DNA of 64,000 nt from Croceibacterium xixiisoli (lineage in GTDB: Bacteria > Pseudomonadota > Alphaproteobacteria > Sphingomonadales > Sphingomonadaceae). Shown in pieces: positions 30,101-37,953 of the stretch. The position numbers were made by a program, and so were the translations under genes. The DNA lies in the NCBI RefSeq assembly GCF_009827305.1, contig NZ_WTYJ01000001.1:1798001-1862000 (forward strand), in the 5' to 3' direction. Positions within the stretch are counted from its first letter, which is position 1, and every line of letters begins with the position of its first letter. The notes beneath the pieces were generated by a model. It saw nothing but the letters and a program-made list of their open reading frames with translations. It ran no database searches and was not told the DNA's origin.

Positions 30101-30286
30101 GACCGGTCTGAAGATACTGCGATTGCGACCAACGAGATCCCAATCACCATAACCGAACAGGGTGAGGCACTGATCATTCACACGCAGTATGGTACCATCC
30201 CGCGCATAGGCGACCCGTCCCAGGGTTCGCTCTATTGCCTCGACATCGGCAGGCGTGAGAAGGGGCTCGATTGTCTCTTGAAACAT
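27173..30286 (-). CDS. Five-PAS GGDEF protein with degenerate EAL domain
   Basis: This 1037-residue protein has no clear membrane segment. A divergent PAS (about residues 10-125) is followed by four highly similar PAS modules of exactly 122 residues each (135-256, 257-378, 379-500, 501-622), with shared HHRMFV, GEF and ASYNPI segments. They resemble chemoreceptor/BdlA-type PAS domains. The GGDEF motif is intact (RIGGDEF), without an evident RxxD site. The C-terminal EAL region is broken: EALLRW is replaced by EIEPWW and DDFGTGYS by QDGFLGES, so phosphodiesterase activity is unlikely. Predicted role: a redox- or ligand-sensing diguanylate cyclase. It lies 40 bases upstream of the photolyase genes. 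Confidence 0.9.
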   Translation of the reverse strand: MFQETIEPLLTPADVEAIERTLGRVAYARDGTILRVNDQCLTLFGYGDWDLVGRNRSIFRPVSPPPHQPDAIDQVFETGERFCGEIRQMRRDGTVFWAEASCVPVTNDVGAVSEVVVLIRDVTERMMSAVDDAGQIAAINTSQAVIHFAMNGTILHANERFLAATGYRLDEIVGQHHRMFVDRAEASDPSYEAFWDRLRDGSHASGEYRRFGKDGRAVWLRATYNPIFDLEGRPFKIVKYAVDVTPDKKQTADFHGQIAAIDKSQCVVTFAPDGTIIDANRNFLDAVGYTMDELEGRHHRMFVDPAHAHSLEYEIFWSDLAAGRHRSGEFRRIGRDKREIWFQAIYSPVLDQDGQPFKVVKYATAVTREKLRQADHQGQIAAIHKSQSVVSFGIDGTVIDANDNFLDLTGYRLSQVRGHHHAMFVSPEERDSAAYGEFWRDLATGEYKSGEFKRICQDGREVWLQASYNPILDLNGRPFKVVKNAVDITEQKLQQGDYEGQIAAIHKSQAVVSFALDGTIIDANDNFLTLMGYELADVVGNHHRMFVHPETIGSAEYAGFWDELRQGRFMSAKFRRMARDGADVWIQASYNPIYDLNGKPFKIVKIATDITADVMLAADLTRAQIEVQHDPATGLPNRLGLRSFMREVLAETDSELALLYLDLDHFKPINDTFGHDVGDHVLRTVASRLKAEAGVGQVVARIGGDEFVVAASNLSLPEISALAERLIASVSQPIAHGDRWLEVGLSIGIAMTPQDTLDEDELFRFADVALYRSKGNQRGTFTFYTEDADVSAEAERHLAHEMIFAIKARQFELDCTVRLSNGPQAAVEIEPWWNHPTLGRIGTDRFLRVAEQSGLIAPLGDWILRSACRLAMELPVVTLCIPIYPRQLLVSDLPERLTFALRESGLEGNRLELRLERGTARVNPESLRADLARLRAMGVTIVAQDGFLGESILAANASPGVDRVIVDMRLRNLLQRQSHPLHKAIETIEAALPLTDTCAFEVDAAEALHSFIRLGAVDTDHIAHAVEQAIEHKACVG
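28421..29884 (-). repeat. Four tandem 366-bp PAS-coding repeats
   Basis: Within the PAS-GGDEF gene, four successive units of exactly 122 codons start with QIAAI and end with a Q/D-rich EG, HG or QG linker. No insertion or deletion breaks the period, which suggests duplication of a whole PAS-linker unit. Residue similarity is highest between the last two copies. Confidence 0.85.
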
Positions 30287-30484
30287 TAACCTGTTGTCCG
30301 GCTTGCGTAAGGGTACGCTCGCAGACAGAGGTTAAGATCACCTTTAGTCTGGCCCTGAATTCATTGTGATTTCGCAGCCAGGTGAATAGGTTACAGACCT
30401 GTTCACCGAACGCCACCATTTCTCGCGGAGCAATCGGCGGAGCACCTTGGTTGGTGATGTAACAGGCTTATGCAGTCGCGCGCA

Positions 30485-31120
30485 TCATTCTCCGTCACCA
30501 ATGGCGCGCCGCGCAGTTACGATGCGAACCGGTTCGGCCAGCATCTGGCCTTTCATCCAACCTTCGCCCTTTTCGGGATCGACCGGGGCATCGAAGATCG
30601 CGCGGACAACATCCATTCCTTCCACCACATGGCCGAAAGCGGCATAGCCAAGCTTCTGATCCTCGTTTGTGGCGTCAGGATCCGCGTCGAGACCTGGCTG
30701 CGGCGCCAGCATGATCGAAAAATCGCCCGTTGCCGTGCCAGGGCCAAGCCGCGCCATCGAAATGGCGCCGACCGTATGCTTCACGCCGGTTTCGCTGGTC
30801 GCCTCATGGGCAATCGGCGGCAGAATGCGGCGGGGTTCGTTCTGCGTGCCACCCTGGATCAGCCCATTGGGCTGTTCGCCCCAGTCGAGCCGCATGGCGC
30901 GATAGAACACCGTGCCGTCCAGCCGCTTTTCATCGACATAGCGCAGGAAATTGCCGGCAGAGATCGGCGCCCGCTCGGTCTCCAGCGCGATCGTGATGTC
31001 CCCCAATACGGTCGTCAGCACCACATTGGTCATCTGCTGGGCCCAAGCCGAAACCGGCGACAGGATCAGGGCGGCAGGGGCGGTGATGGCCAGCAAGGGG
31101 CGTGCGAATCGCTTCAACAT
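30485..31120 (-). CDS. Periplasmic cyclophilin-type peptidyl-prolyl isomerase
   Basis: This 211-residue protein has a signal peptide ending SAWAQ and a cyclophilin domain. Typical segments are TVLGDITIALETERAP, NFLRYVDEKRLDGTVFYRAM and LIQGGTQN, and a GDFSIML stretch stands in for the usual SQFFI motif. It should help fold periplasmic or outer-membrane proteins. No operon partner is evident. Confidence 0.88.
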   Translation of the reverse strand: MLKRFARPLLAITAPAALILSPVSAWAQQMTNVVLTTVLGDITIALETERAPISAGNFLRYVDEKRLDGTVFYRAMRLDWGEQPNGLIQGGTQNEPRRILPPIAHEATSETGVKHTVGAISMARLGPGTATGDFSIMLAPQPGLDADPDATNEDQKLGYAAFGHVVEGMDVVRAIFDAPVDPEKGEGWMKGQMLAEPVRIVTARRAIGDGE

Positions 31121-31197
31121 GGTTTGAATGTGCCCGTCTACTGACAGCAGGTGAAGCTGGCTGATTGATCAGACATGATGCATCTTATTGCATTGCC

Positions 31198-32373
31198 TCA
31201 CCGCCAGCGCAGATTCTCCCGCTTCAGCTGATCAACAGAAGTCTTGCCCATCAGCTTCATGTCACGGACAATTTCCGCTTCCAGCAGACCCAGTGCGCGT
31301 TCCACACCCGGCTGGCCGGCGGCGGCGAGGGCGTAGAGATAGAGCCGCCCGCCGGAAACGGCGGTGGCGCCCAGGCTCAGCGCCTTGAGCACATGGCTGC
31401 CGCGCCGCACCCCGCCGTCGAGGATCACCTCCATTTTGTCGCCCACGGCATCTACGATCTCTGCCAGCTGATCGAACGGGGCGCGGCTGCCGTCGAGTTG
31501 GCGGCCGCCGTGGTTGGAAATCATGATCGCATCGACGCCGATCTCGGCCGCGCGGCGGGCATCGGCGACCGACATGATGCCCTTCAGGCAGAACTTGCCG
31601 CCCCAATCCTGCCGCAACCGGTCCGCCGCGACCCAGTCCATCGACTGGTCCAGCATGGTGCTGAAATAGGATTGGATGGAGGTGGCGACATTGGTGCCGG
31701 CGGCAACATGCTTTTCCAGATTGGGCAGGGCAAACCTTTCGCGGAACAAATAATCCAGCGCCCAGCGTGGCTTGGTGGCGTAAGACAGGACATTGGCCGG
31801 GGTGAAGCGCGGCGGGCTGGTGAAGCCGGTCCGCAGGCAGCGTTCGCGATTGCCGCCGATGATCGTATCGACGGTCAGCGTCAGCGCGTCGAACTTGGCC
31901 GCCTTCGTCATCTCCAGCAGGGCTGCGTTCAGCCCCTTGTCCTCGTGATAATAATACTGGAGCATTTTCGGGCCGGAGAAATTGGCGCCGATCTCATCGA
32001 TCCCGACCGTGGCCAGGCTCGAAATGCCGAACCAAAGCCCGAATTTCTCGGCCGCAGCGGCGACCGCGCGCTCCCCCTGCCAATGGAACAGGCGCTGCAG
32101 TGCCGTGGGGGAGAGCATCAGCGGCAGGCGGGTTTTCTTGCCCAGGACGGTCACCGATGTGTCGATGTGCTCGACCCCGGCCAGCACGTCCGGCACCAGA
32201 TCGACTTCGTCGAAGGCGCTGGTGTTGCGATCCTTCGTCGCCTCGTCATCGGCCGCCCCGTCGATGTAATGAAACACCGGGAAGGGCAGTTTGCGCCGTG
32301 CCAGCTCGCGGAAATCGGCGATCTTGTGACAATCGGACAGGCGGGTGACGCGATGGCGCAAAGATGATGGCAT
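31198..32373 (-). CDS. FMN-dependent alpha-hydroxyacid dehydrogenase (LldD-like)
   Basis: This 391-residue protein belongs to the FMN-dependent alpha-hydroxyacid oxidase/dehydrogenase family, such as L-lactate dehydrogenase. Family residues include FHYIDGAADDE, the catalytic histidine in SNHGGRQLDG and the FMN-phosphate loop DGGVRRGSHVLKALSLGA. The ATG at 32373 starts the recognisable domain; the open frame extends further only because of the shared divergent region. It is divergent from blaI and may share its operator. Lactate is the likely but unproven substrate. Confidence 0.88.
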   Translation of the reverse strand: MPSSLRHRVTRLSDCHKIADFRELARRKLPFPVFHYIDGAADDEATKDRNTSAFDEVDLVPDVLAGVEHIDTSVTVLGKKTRLPLMLSPTALQRLFHWQGERAVAAAAEKFGLWFGISSLATVGIDEIGANFSGPKMLQYYYHEDKGLNAALLEMTKAAKFDALTLTVDTIIGGNRERCLRTGFTSPPRFTPANVLSYATKPRWALDYLFRERFALPNLEKHVAAGTNVATSIQSYFSTMLDQSMDWVAADRLRQDWGGKFCLKGIMSVADARRAAEIGVDAIMISNHGGRQLDGSRAPFDQLAEIVDAVGDKMEVILDGGVRRGSHVLKALSLGATAVSGGRLYLYALAAAGQPGVERALGLLEAEIVRDMKLMGKTSVDQLKRENLRWR

Positions 32374-32449
32374 GGCCGCACTATGGCAAAGCGCAAGGAA
32401 AACGCCAGAGGGGCGGACAGCCGTGATCAGCCGGTCATGACATTTGTGT

Positions 32450-32482
32450 TTACAGATGTAGTCGTATTGACTACGCCTGTAA
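32450..32482. promoter_or_regulatory. Probable BlaI-type operator in the divergent region
   Basis: TTACAGATGTAGTC (32450-32463) and GACTACGCCTGTAA (32469-32482) form a 14-base inverted repeat with two mismatches and a 5-base spacer. It contains TACA/TGTA half-sites like those bound by BlaI/MecI. It lies 24 bases before the blaI start and 76 bases from the LldD-like gene start, so it could autoregulate blaI and possibly control the divergent gene. Confidence 0.7.
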
Positions 32483-32506
32483 TCGAATTGAAGTGGGACC
32501 TGCGGC

Positions 32507-32896
32507 ATGAACGATGCAGATGATCTGAAAACCGAACGGATCAGCGACGCTGAATATGCGGTGATGGATGTGCTGTGGGATCAAAGCCCGCTGACCGCCA
32601 CCGAAGTGTTCGATCAGGTTGGCGACGGGCGCGGCTGGACCATGCCGACGGTCAAGACGCTGCTGTCCCGGCTGGTGGCCAAGGGCGCGCTGGCGACCCG
32701 GCCCGATGGCCGCCGGTTCCTCTATTCCCCGCTGCTGAAGCGCGATGCCCATGCCGGCGGGGAAAGCCGCCGGCTGGTCGATCGGCTGTTCGGCGGTCGC
32801 GCCGCGCCCCTGCTCGCCCATCTGGCAGAGGCAGAGGCACTGAGCGATGACGATATTTCTGAAATCGAACGGCTGCTGGGGGAGTTGCGCAAATGA
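32507..32896 (+). CDS. BlaI/MecI/CopY family transcriptional repressor
   Basis: This 129-residue winged-helix protein has the family pattern ISDAEYAVMDVLWD followed by LTATEVFDQV and WTMPTVKTLLSRLVAKGAL as the recognition region. Such repressors dimerise on TACA/TGTA operators and are inactivated by proteolysis triggered by an M56 membrane sensor. That sensor gene follows with an ATGA overlap. No beta-lactamase gene is adjacent. Confidence 0.92.
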   Translation: MNDADDLKTERISDAEYAVMDVLWDQSPLTATEVFDQVGDGRGWTMPTVKTLLSRLVAKGALATRPDGRRFLYSPLLKRDAHAGGESRRLVDRLFGGRAAPLLAHLAEAEALSDDDISEIERLLGELRK

Positions 32897-34317
32897 GCGT
32901 CTGGCTGATCGATACGCTGCTCTACACCGGTCTGCTGATCGGTCTGGTGCTCCTGCTCCGCCGGCCGGTCGCGCGGCTGTTCGGTCCGCAGATGGCCTAT
33001 GCCCTATGGGCGCTTCCTTTGGTGCGGTTGCTCCTGCCCCCGGTGGTGCTGCCAGCCACTATGGCGGAACGGGCTGAGCCCACTGTCATGCCGACCGAGG
33101 TTCCACTTGTCGCTGCTCCGGCAGCGGCTGGTTGGCCGTGGCAGGAAATGCTGGTGTCCCTCTGGCTTGGCGGGGCGCTGGCATTCCTGCTCTGGCGCGT
33201 GGTCGAATACCGGCGGATGCGCCGCATCATGCTGCGCGGCGCGCGGCCGATGGGAGATTCGGGGCCGATCCGGCTGGTCGAAACGCCGGCTGTCGGATCG
33301 CCAGTGGCCTTCGGTCTGCGCGACAAGGTCGTCGCCCTGCCACCGCGTTTCATGGCGCTGGCAGACCGGACCGCGCGCGACATGGCCATCGCCCATGAAC
33401 TGGAACATCATCGCGGGCGCGATCTCCTCGTCAATCTGCTGGCCCAGCTCCTGCTGGCGGTACACTGGTTCAACCCGATTGCCTGGCTCGGCTGGCGCGC
33501 GATGCGCCGTGATCAGGAAGCGGCCTGCGATGCACGGGTGGTCGCCGGGCGCGATCGGACGGAGCGCGCTCGTTATGCCGAGGTGATTGCCGGTTTCGCC
33601 ATGGGCCCGCGCGCCCTGCGTCAGGCGCCGCTGGCCTGTCCGATGCTGGGCGAAAAATCGATCATCTATCGGCTGCGCAGCCTGGCCAGGGACGACATAT
33701 CCTCTCCCCGCCGATGGGCGGGGCGCTGCCTGCTGCTGATTGCAGCGCTGGCTTTGCCGCTGACGGCATCGGTCACCTACGCCGCTGCTCAACTGCCTGC
33801 TGTTCCCCAACCCCCAGCCCCGCCAGCCGCGCCTGCCGCTCCGGTTCCTCCTGCCCCACCGGCGCCCCCTGCCGAGCCACCGGTGTTGCACCACGCGGCT
33901 GAACCCGCCGTCGCTGCGGAATGGGATCGGGTGGCAGCGCAGGCTGAAGAGGATCATCGCCAGGCTGCCGCCGATGCCGCCGAAGCGCATCCGCGCGCAG
34001 GTGGGGCGTACTCAGGCGCAGGTGGGGCGCGCGCAATCGCCACCGCAGAACCCGCCGCGGCGGTGGCCGATCGGTCCGTTGCCTATGCCCGGAGCACGGT
34101 CGGCAACCAAGTCGCTGTGGCGATGCAGGGAAGCAGCGGACTGTCCGCCTGCATCACCACCGGCGGCGAAGCAGCTTGCGAACATTACGCAAACACAGTC
34201 GCAATCTCGGCCCTGCGCGGGGCACGGGCGGCGATTGCCGGCAATTCAGCCATCCCTGCCGATGTCCGCGCGAATATCCTGCGCGACCTTGATGGCGAGA
34301 TAGCCAACCAAAGCTGA
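32893..34317 (+). CDS. M56 family (BlaR1/MecR1-like) membrane metallopeptidase
   Basis: This 474-residue protein has hydrophobic segments at about residues 5-23, 34-55 and 84-102, and the zinc motif HELEH (168-172). A further membrane segment (about 275-292) is followed by an extracytoplasmic tail. That tail is proline- and alanine-rich (about 295-340), then of low complexity, ending with two cysteines in a CITTGGEAACEHY stretch. There is no penicillin-binding sensor domain as in BlaR1, so the signal sensed is unknown. It overlaps blaI by ATGA, forming a two-gene regulatory operon. Confidence 0.9.
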   Translation: MSVWLIDTLLYTGLLIGLVLLLRRPVARLFGPQMAYALWALPLVRLLLPPVVLPATMAERAEPTVMPTEVPLVAAPAAAGWPWQEMLVSLWLGGALAFLLWRVVEYRRMRRIMLRGARPMGDSGPIRLVETPAVGSPVAFGLRDKVVALPPRFMALADRTARDMAIAHELEHHRGRDLLVNLLAQLLLAVHWFNPIAWLGWRAMRRDQEAACDARVVAGRDRTERARYAEVIAGFAMGPRALRQAPLACPMLGEKSIIYRLRSLARDDISSPRRWAGRCLLLIAALALPLTASVTYAAAQLPAVPQPPAPPAAPAAPVPPAPPAPPAEPPVLHHAAEPAVAAEWDRVAAQAEEDHRQAAADAAEAHPRAGGAYSGAGGARAIATAEPAAAVADRSVAYARSTVGNQVAVAMQGSSGLSACITTGGEAACEHYANTVAISALRGARAAIAGNSAIPADVRANILRDLDGEIANQS

Positions 34318-34327
34318 TGGTGCCGGA

Positions 34328-35206
34328 TCAGCCCTGCATGATCCGATCGCATTGCGTGTCATCGCCGCTCTCCAGCCCCAGCTTCAGCGCCTGCATCCGC
34401 TGCGCGCTGGTGCCATGGGTGAAGCTTTCAGGGCTCACCTGCTGCCCGGCGTTGCGCATCAGCGTATCGTCACCGATCGCGGCGGCGGCGGCCATCCCTT
34501 CTTCGAAATCGCCAGGTTCGATCAGGTTGCGGTTCTTGCCCGCCCAGACCCCGGCATAACAATCGGCCTGCAGTTCCATCAGTACTTGCAACTGGTTGGA
34601 TCGACGCGGATTTTGCTGTTGCGCGCTGCGGATCTGATTGGCCACGCCGGTGATCTGCTGGATATGGTGACCATATTCATGCGCCATCACATAATAGCGG
34701 GCAAAGTCACCGCCGGCGCCCAGATCGCGTTCGAGCTGGGTGTAGAAACTGGTGTCGATATAGATGCCATGGTCGGCCGGGCAGTAGAATGGCCCCATGG
34801 ATGAAGAGGCTGATCCGCAGCCGGAATTGGTGCCGCGCTGATAGAATACCAGTTCCGGCTGACTGAACTTTACCCCGGCCTGTTCGAACACCGGCTGCCA
34901 GGTCTGGTTGAGCGAGGCGAGCGCGTTGCAGGATTCCTGCGCGAAGGCGTTATCGCTGCAAATAGTTTCTGCCGAATCGCCTTGTGGCACAGGCTGGCTC
35001 TGGCCAGGCTGGTTCTGCTGCATGCCGTCGATCGTGCCGAGCATCTGGGCGGGATCCGCGTTGAAAAACAGCACGCCGATCAACACGATGGCAATCGTGC
35101 CACAGCCGATCTTGCCGCCACCACCACCCGGAAATCCGCCTCCGCTGCCGCCCCCACTGCCTCTGCGGACACGGATATTGCCAGGGTTGAAATTGTTGAG
35201 CCGCAA
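34328..35206 (-). CDS. Neutral zinc metallopeptidase (YpfJ family)
   Basis: This protein of about 292 residues starts with a basic, Gly-rich segment and one membrane helix, then a metallopeptidase domain with HEYGHH, giving HExxH zinc ligands. CysXCys-type segments (SGCGSASSSMGPFYCPAD) and the FTHGTSAQRM tail fit the YpfJ/neutral zinc metallopeptidase family. A TTG at 35206 is preferred as start because GGGGAG lies 6 bases upstream; an in-frame GTG at 35227 is the alternative. It converges on the M56 gene, 10 bases away. Confidence 0.88.
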   Translation of the reverse strand: MRLNNFNPGNIRVRRGSGGGSGGGFPGGGGGKIGCGTIAIVLIGVLFFNADPAQMLGTIDGMQQNQPGQSQPVPQGDSAETICSDNAFAQESCNALASLNQTWQPVFEQAGVKFSQPELVFYQRGTNSGCGSASSSMGPFYCPADHGIYIDTSFYTQLERDLGAGGDFARYYVMAHEYGHHIQQITGVANQIRSAQQQNPRRSNQLQVLMELQADCYAGVWAGKNRNLIEPGDFEEGMAAAAAIGDDTLMRNAGQQVSPESFTHGTSAQRMQALKLGLESGDDTQCDRIMQG

Positions 35207-35322
35207 TGGAATCTCCCCAGGAATCACATGTTCCGCAATTGGCGCTGTACCCAGCAGCCAGCCTTGTTAACACAGCGCCACATCATCACCATAACCCACC
35301 GACAGAACGCAAGGATTTGACC

Positions 35323-36081
35323 ATGTTCCTCACCGGCAAACGCGCGCTTATCACCGGTTCGACCTCCGGCATTGGCCTTGCCATCGCCCGGGGCCTTTAC
35401 GCCGAGGGGGCCCAGATCGTGCTTAACGGGTTTGGTGATGCCGATGCCATCGCCGCGATCCAAAATGAATTGGGTGGCGCGGCTTGGGTCAACGAAGATC
35501 TCACCACGGCTGAAGGCGTGGAAGCGCTGATGGCCGGGGCAGGGGATGTTGATATCCTGATCAACAATGCCGGAATGCAATATGTTTCCCCGATCGAGGA
35601 TTTTCCGCCCGCCACCTGGGACAAGATCATTGCCCTGAACCTGTCCGCCGCCTTCCACACCTCCCGCCTGGCCGTACCGCATATGAAGACACAGGGCTGG
35701 GGGCGGATCATTGCCACTGCCAGCGCTCACTCGCTCGTCGCAAGCCCGTTCAAGAGCGCCTATGTCGCGGCCAAGCACGGTATCGCCGGTCTGACGAAAA
35801 CGCTTGCCCTCGAACTGGCGCAGCATGGCATCACGGCCAATTGCATCAGCCCAGGCTATGTCTGGACACCGCTGGTCGAAAACCAGATTCCCGACACGAT
35901 GAAGAGCCGGGGCCTGACGCGGGATGAGGTGATCAACGATGTCCTGCTCGATCAGCAGCCGACCAAGAAATTCGTCCAGTCGGAAGAAATCGCCGCGCTG
36001 GCCGTGTTCCTGTGCCGTGACGAGGCGCAGAACATCAATGGTGCCAATTATTCCATCGATGGCGGTTGGACCGCTGAATAG
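35323..36081 (+). CDS. 3-hydroxybutyrate dehydrogenase (SDR)
   Basis: This 252-residue SDR interconverts 3-hydroxybutyrate and acetoacetate. It has TGSTSGIG, NNAGMQ, SAHSLVAS and YVAAKHG. The specific segments VSPIEDFP, SPGYVWTPLVENQIPD and the SIDGGWTAE end are typical of bacterial 3-hydroxybutyrate dehydrogenases. Start 35323 removes a non-homologous upstream extension of the open frame. It would support polyhydroxybutyrate or ketone-body use. Confidence 0.9.
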   Translation: MFLTGKRALITGSTSGIGLAIARGLYAEGAQIVLNGFGDADAIAAIQNELGGAAWVNEDLTTAEGVEALMAGAGDVDILINNAGMQYVSPIEDFPPATWDKIIALNLSAAFHTSRLAVPHMKTQGWGRIIATASAHSLVASPFKSAYVAAKHGIAGLTKTLALELAQHGITANCISPGYVWTPLVENQIPDTMKSRGLTRDEVINDVLLDQQPTKKFVQSEEIAALAVFLCRDEAQNINGANYSIDGGWTAE

Positions 36082-36249
36082 CTCGGGGGTGGGGTGATCA
36101 GGCCACAGCATTCCCGGAAAAATGCGCATTAAATCGCGGGCGGCGGCAAAAACCGTCGTCCGCCCCCTAGCAGCCTGCCGGTAGTGCGGTTACATGGGCC
36201 GCCACGAATCCACCCCCAGTATCTCGGCGCGCAAGGCTCAGTGGCACAC

Positions 36250-37701
36250 ATGGAAATCGAAACCGGCTACACTTTCGACGACGTTCTTCTGCGTCCCGCC
36301 GAAAGCGACATTCTCCCTTCTCAAGCCAGCACCAAGACGCGTTTGACGCGCGATATCGCGCTCAACATTCCCGTGCTGTCGGCCGCGATGGATACCGTGA
36401 CCGAAGCGGACATGGCGATCGTCCTGGCCCAACTGGGCGGCATCGGCGTGCTGCATCGCAATCTGACAATCGAAGAACAGTGTGACGCCGTCCGCCGCGT
36501 GAAGCGGTTCGAAAGCGGCATGGTGATCAATCCCATCACCATTACGCCGGATTCCACGCTGGGTCAGGCCCAGATGCTGATGACCAATCATCGGATCAGC
36601 GGCATTCCCGTGGTTGATCATACCGGGATTCTGGTGGGCATCCTGACCAATCGTGATGTCCGCTTCGCTGACAATCCGGCCCAGCCGGTGCGCGAACTGA
36701 TGACGCGTGAAAATCTTGCCACCGTGCGTGAAGGCGTCAGCCAGGAAGAAGCGCGCCGCCTGCTGCACCACCGCCGCATCGAAAAGCTCCTGGTGGTGGA
36801 TGATGCCTACAAGTGCATCGGCCTGATCACCGTCAAGGATATCGAGAAGGCAGTACTGAACCCCGATGCAACCAAGGATGCCAGCGGCCGCCTGCGCGTT
36901 GCAGCCGCCACCACCGTGGGCGACAAGGGCTTTGAACGGACTGAGGCGCTGGTGGATGCTGGTTGCGATGTGATCATCATCGACACCGCGCATGGTCATA
37001 ACCGCGAAGTCGGTCGGGCTGTCGAACGGGTCAAGAAGCTGTCGAATTCGGTGCAGGTCGTCGCCGGCAATGTCGCCACAGCCGAAGCAACCAAGGCGCT
37101 GGTCGATGCTGGGGCCGACGCCGTCAAGGTGGGTATCGGGCCGGGTTCCATCTGCACCACGCGCATCGTCGCCGGTGTCGGTGTGCCGCAGTTGACCGCC
37201 ATCATGGAAGCAGCCTCCGCTGCCGGTGATGTTCCGATCATCGCAGATGGTGGCCTGCGCACATCGGGCGATGCGGCCAAGGCTCTGGCCGCTGGCGCAT
37301 CGACCGTAATGATCGGCAGCCTGCTCGCCGGTACGGACGAGGCACCGGGTGAAACCTTCATCTATCAGGGCCGCGCCTACAAGGCCTATCGCGGCATGGG
37401 TTCCGTCGGTGCTATGGCACGCGGCAGTGCTGACCGCTATTTCCAGCAGGATATCAAGGACCAGATGAAGCTGGTTCCCGAAGGCATCGAAGGCCAGGTA
37501 CCTTACAAGGGTTCCGCGCGCGATGTCGTGCATCAGTTGGTCGGCGGGATCAAGGCTGCCATGGGCTATACCGGTTCGGCCACCATTCCGGATCTCAAGA
37601 CCCGGGGCAAATTCATCCGCATCACCAATGCCGGCCTCTCGGAAAGCCATGTGCATGATGTGTCGATCACGCGGGAAGCGCCCAACTATCCGACGCGTTA
37701 A
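36250..37701 (+). CDS. guaB: IMP dehydrogenase
   Basis: This 483-residue enzyme oxidises IMP to XMP, the rate-limiting step of guanine nucleotide synthesis. The N-terminal [17 protein letters not shown], two CBS domains (about residues 90-205) and the active-site loop GPGSICTTR with Cys302 are all present. The start at 36250 ([11 protein letters not shown]) gives the normal N-terminus; the frame is open about 66 bases further upstream. A small hypothetical gene follows after 9 bases. Confidence 0.96.
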   Translation: MEIETGYTFDDVLLRPAESDILPSQASTKTRLTRDIALNIPVLSAAMDTVTEADMAIVLAQLGGIGVLHRNLTIEEQCDAVRRVKRFESGMVINPITITPDSTLGQAQMLMTNHRISGIPVVDHTGILVGILTNRDVRFADNPAQPVRELMTRENLATVREGVSQEEARRLLHHRRIEKLLVVDDAYKCIGLITVKDIEKAVLNPDATKDASGRLRVAAATTVGDKGFERTEALVDAGCDVIIIDTAHGHNREVGRAVERVKKLSNSVQVVAGNVATAEATKALVDAGADAVKVGIGPGSICTTRIVAGVGVPQLTAIMEAASAAGDVPIIADGGLRTSGDAAKALAAGASTVMIGSLLAGTDEAPGETFIYQGRAYKAYRGMGSVGAMARGSADRYFQQDIKDQMKLVPEGIEGQVPYKGSARDVVHQLVGGIKAAMGYTGSATIPDLKTRGKFIRITNAGLSESHVHDVSITREAPNYPTR

Positions 37702-37710
37702 GGCGCCAGC

Positions 37711-37953
37711 GTGATCGAATTCATCCCCTACCTACTGATACTGATCGGCTGGAACCCGGCGGCGCCGGCAGAAACCATGCTGATCAGTCGCAGCCTCTAT
37801 CCGGATAAGGCACATTGTCTCGCAGAAGGGGATCGGCAGCTTGCTGCCGGTCCGCAGATCCAGGGCCTGCCGACAGATGCCGCTTTTCGGTATTTCTGTG
37901 TTGCGGCACCCTCCGGAGATGAAGCCGAGGCCTTGTTCGAGCAGGTGAAATGA
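37711..37953 (+). CDS. Small protein of unknown function
   Basis: This 80-residue protein starts with GTG, preceded by AAGG at suitable spacing. It has one short N-terminal hydrophobic stretch (about residues 4-14) and two cysteines (PDKAHCLAEG, RYFCVAAP), suggesting an exported or membrane-associated small protein. It overlaps the rsmB-like gene by ATGA, so it is probably translated and coupled to it. No family recognised. Confidence 0.65.
   Translation: MIEFIPYLLILIGWNPAAPAETMLISRSLYPDKAHCLAEGDRQLAAGPQIQGLPTDAAFRYFCVAAPSGDEAEALFEQVK

Noticed and set aside
19619-34317. Idea that the BlaI/M56 pair regulates the B3 lactamase-like gene
   Set aside because: They are about 12 kb apart, and I saw no TACA/TGTA operator before the SDR-lactamase operon. 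Not claimed.
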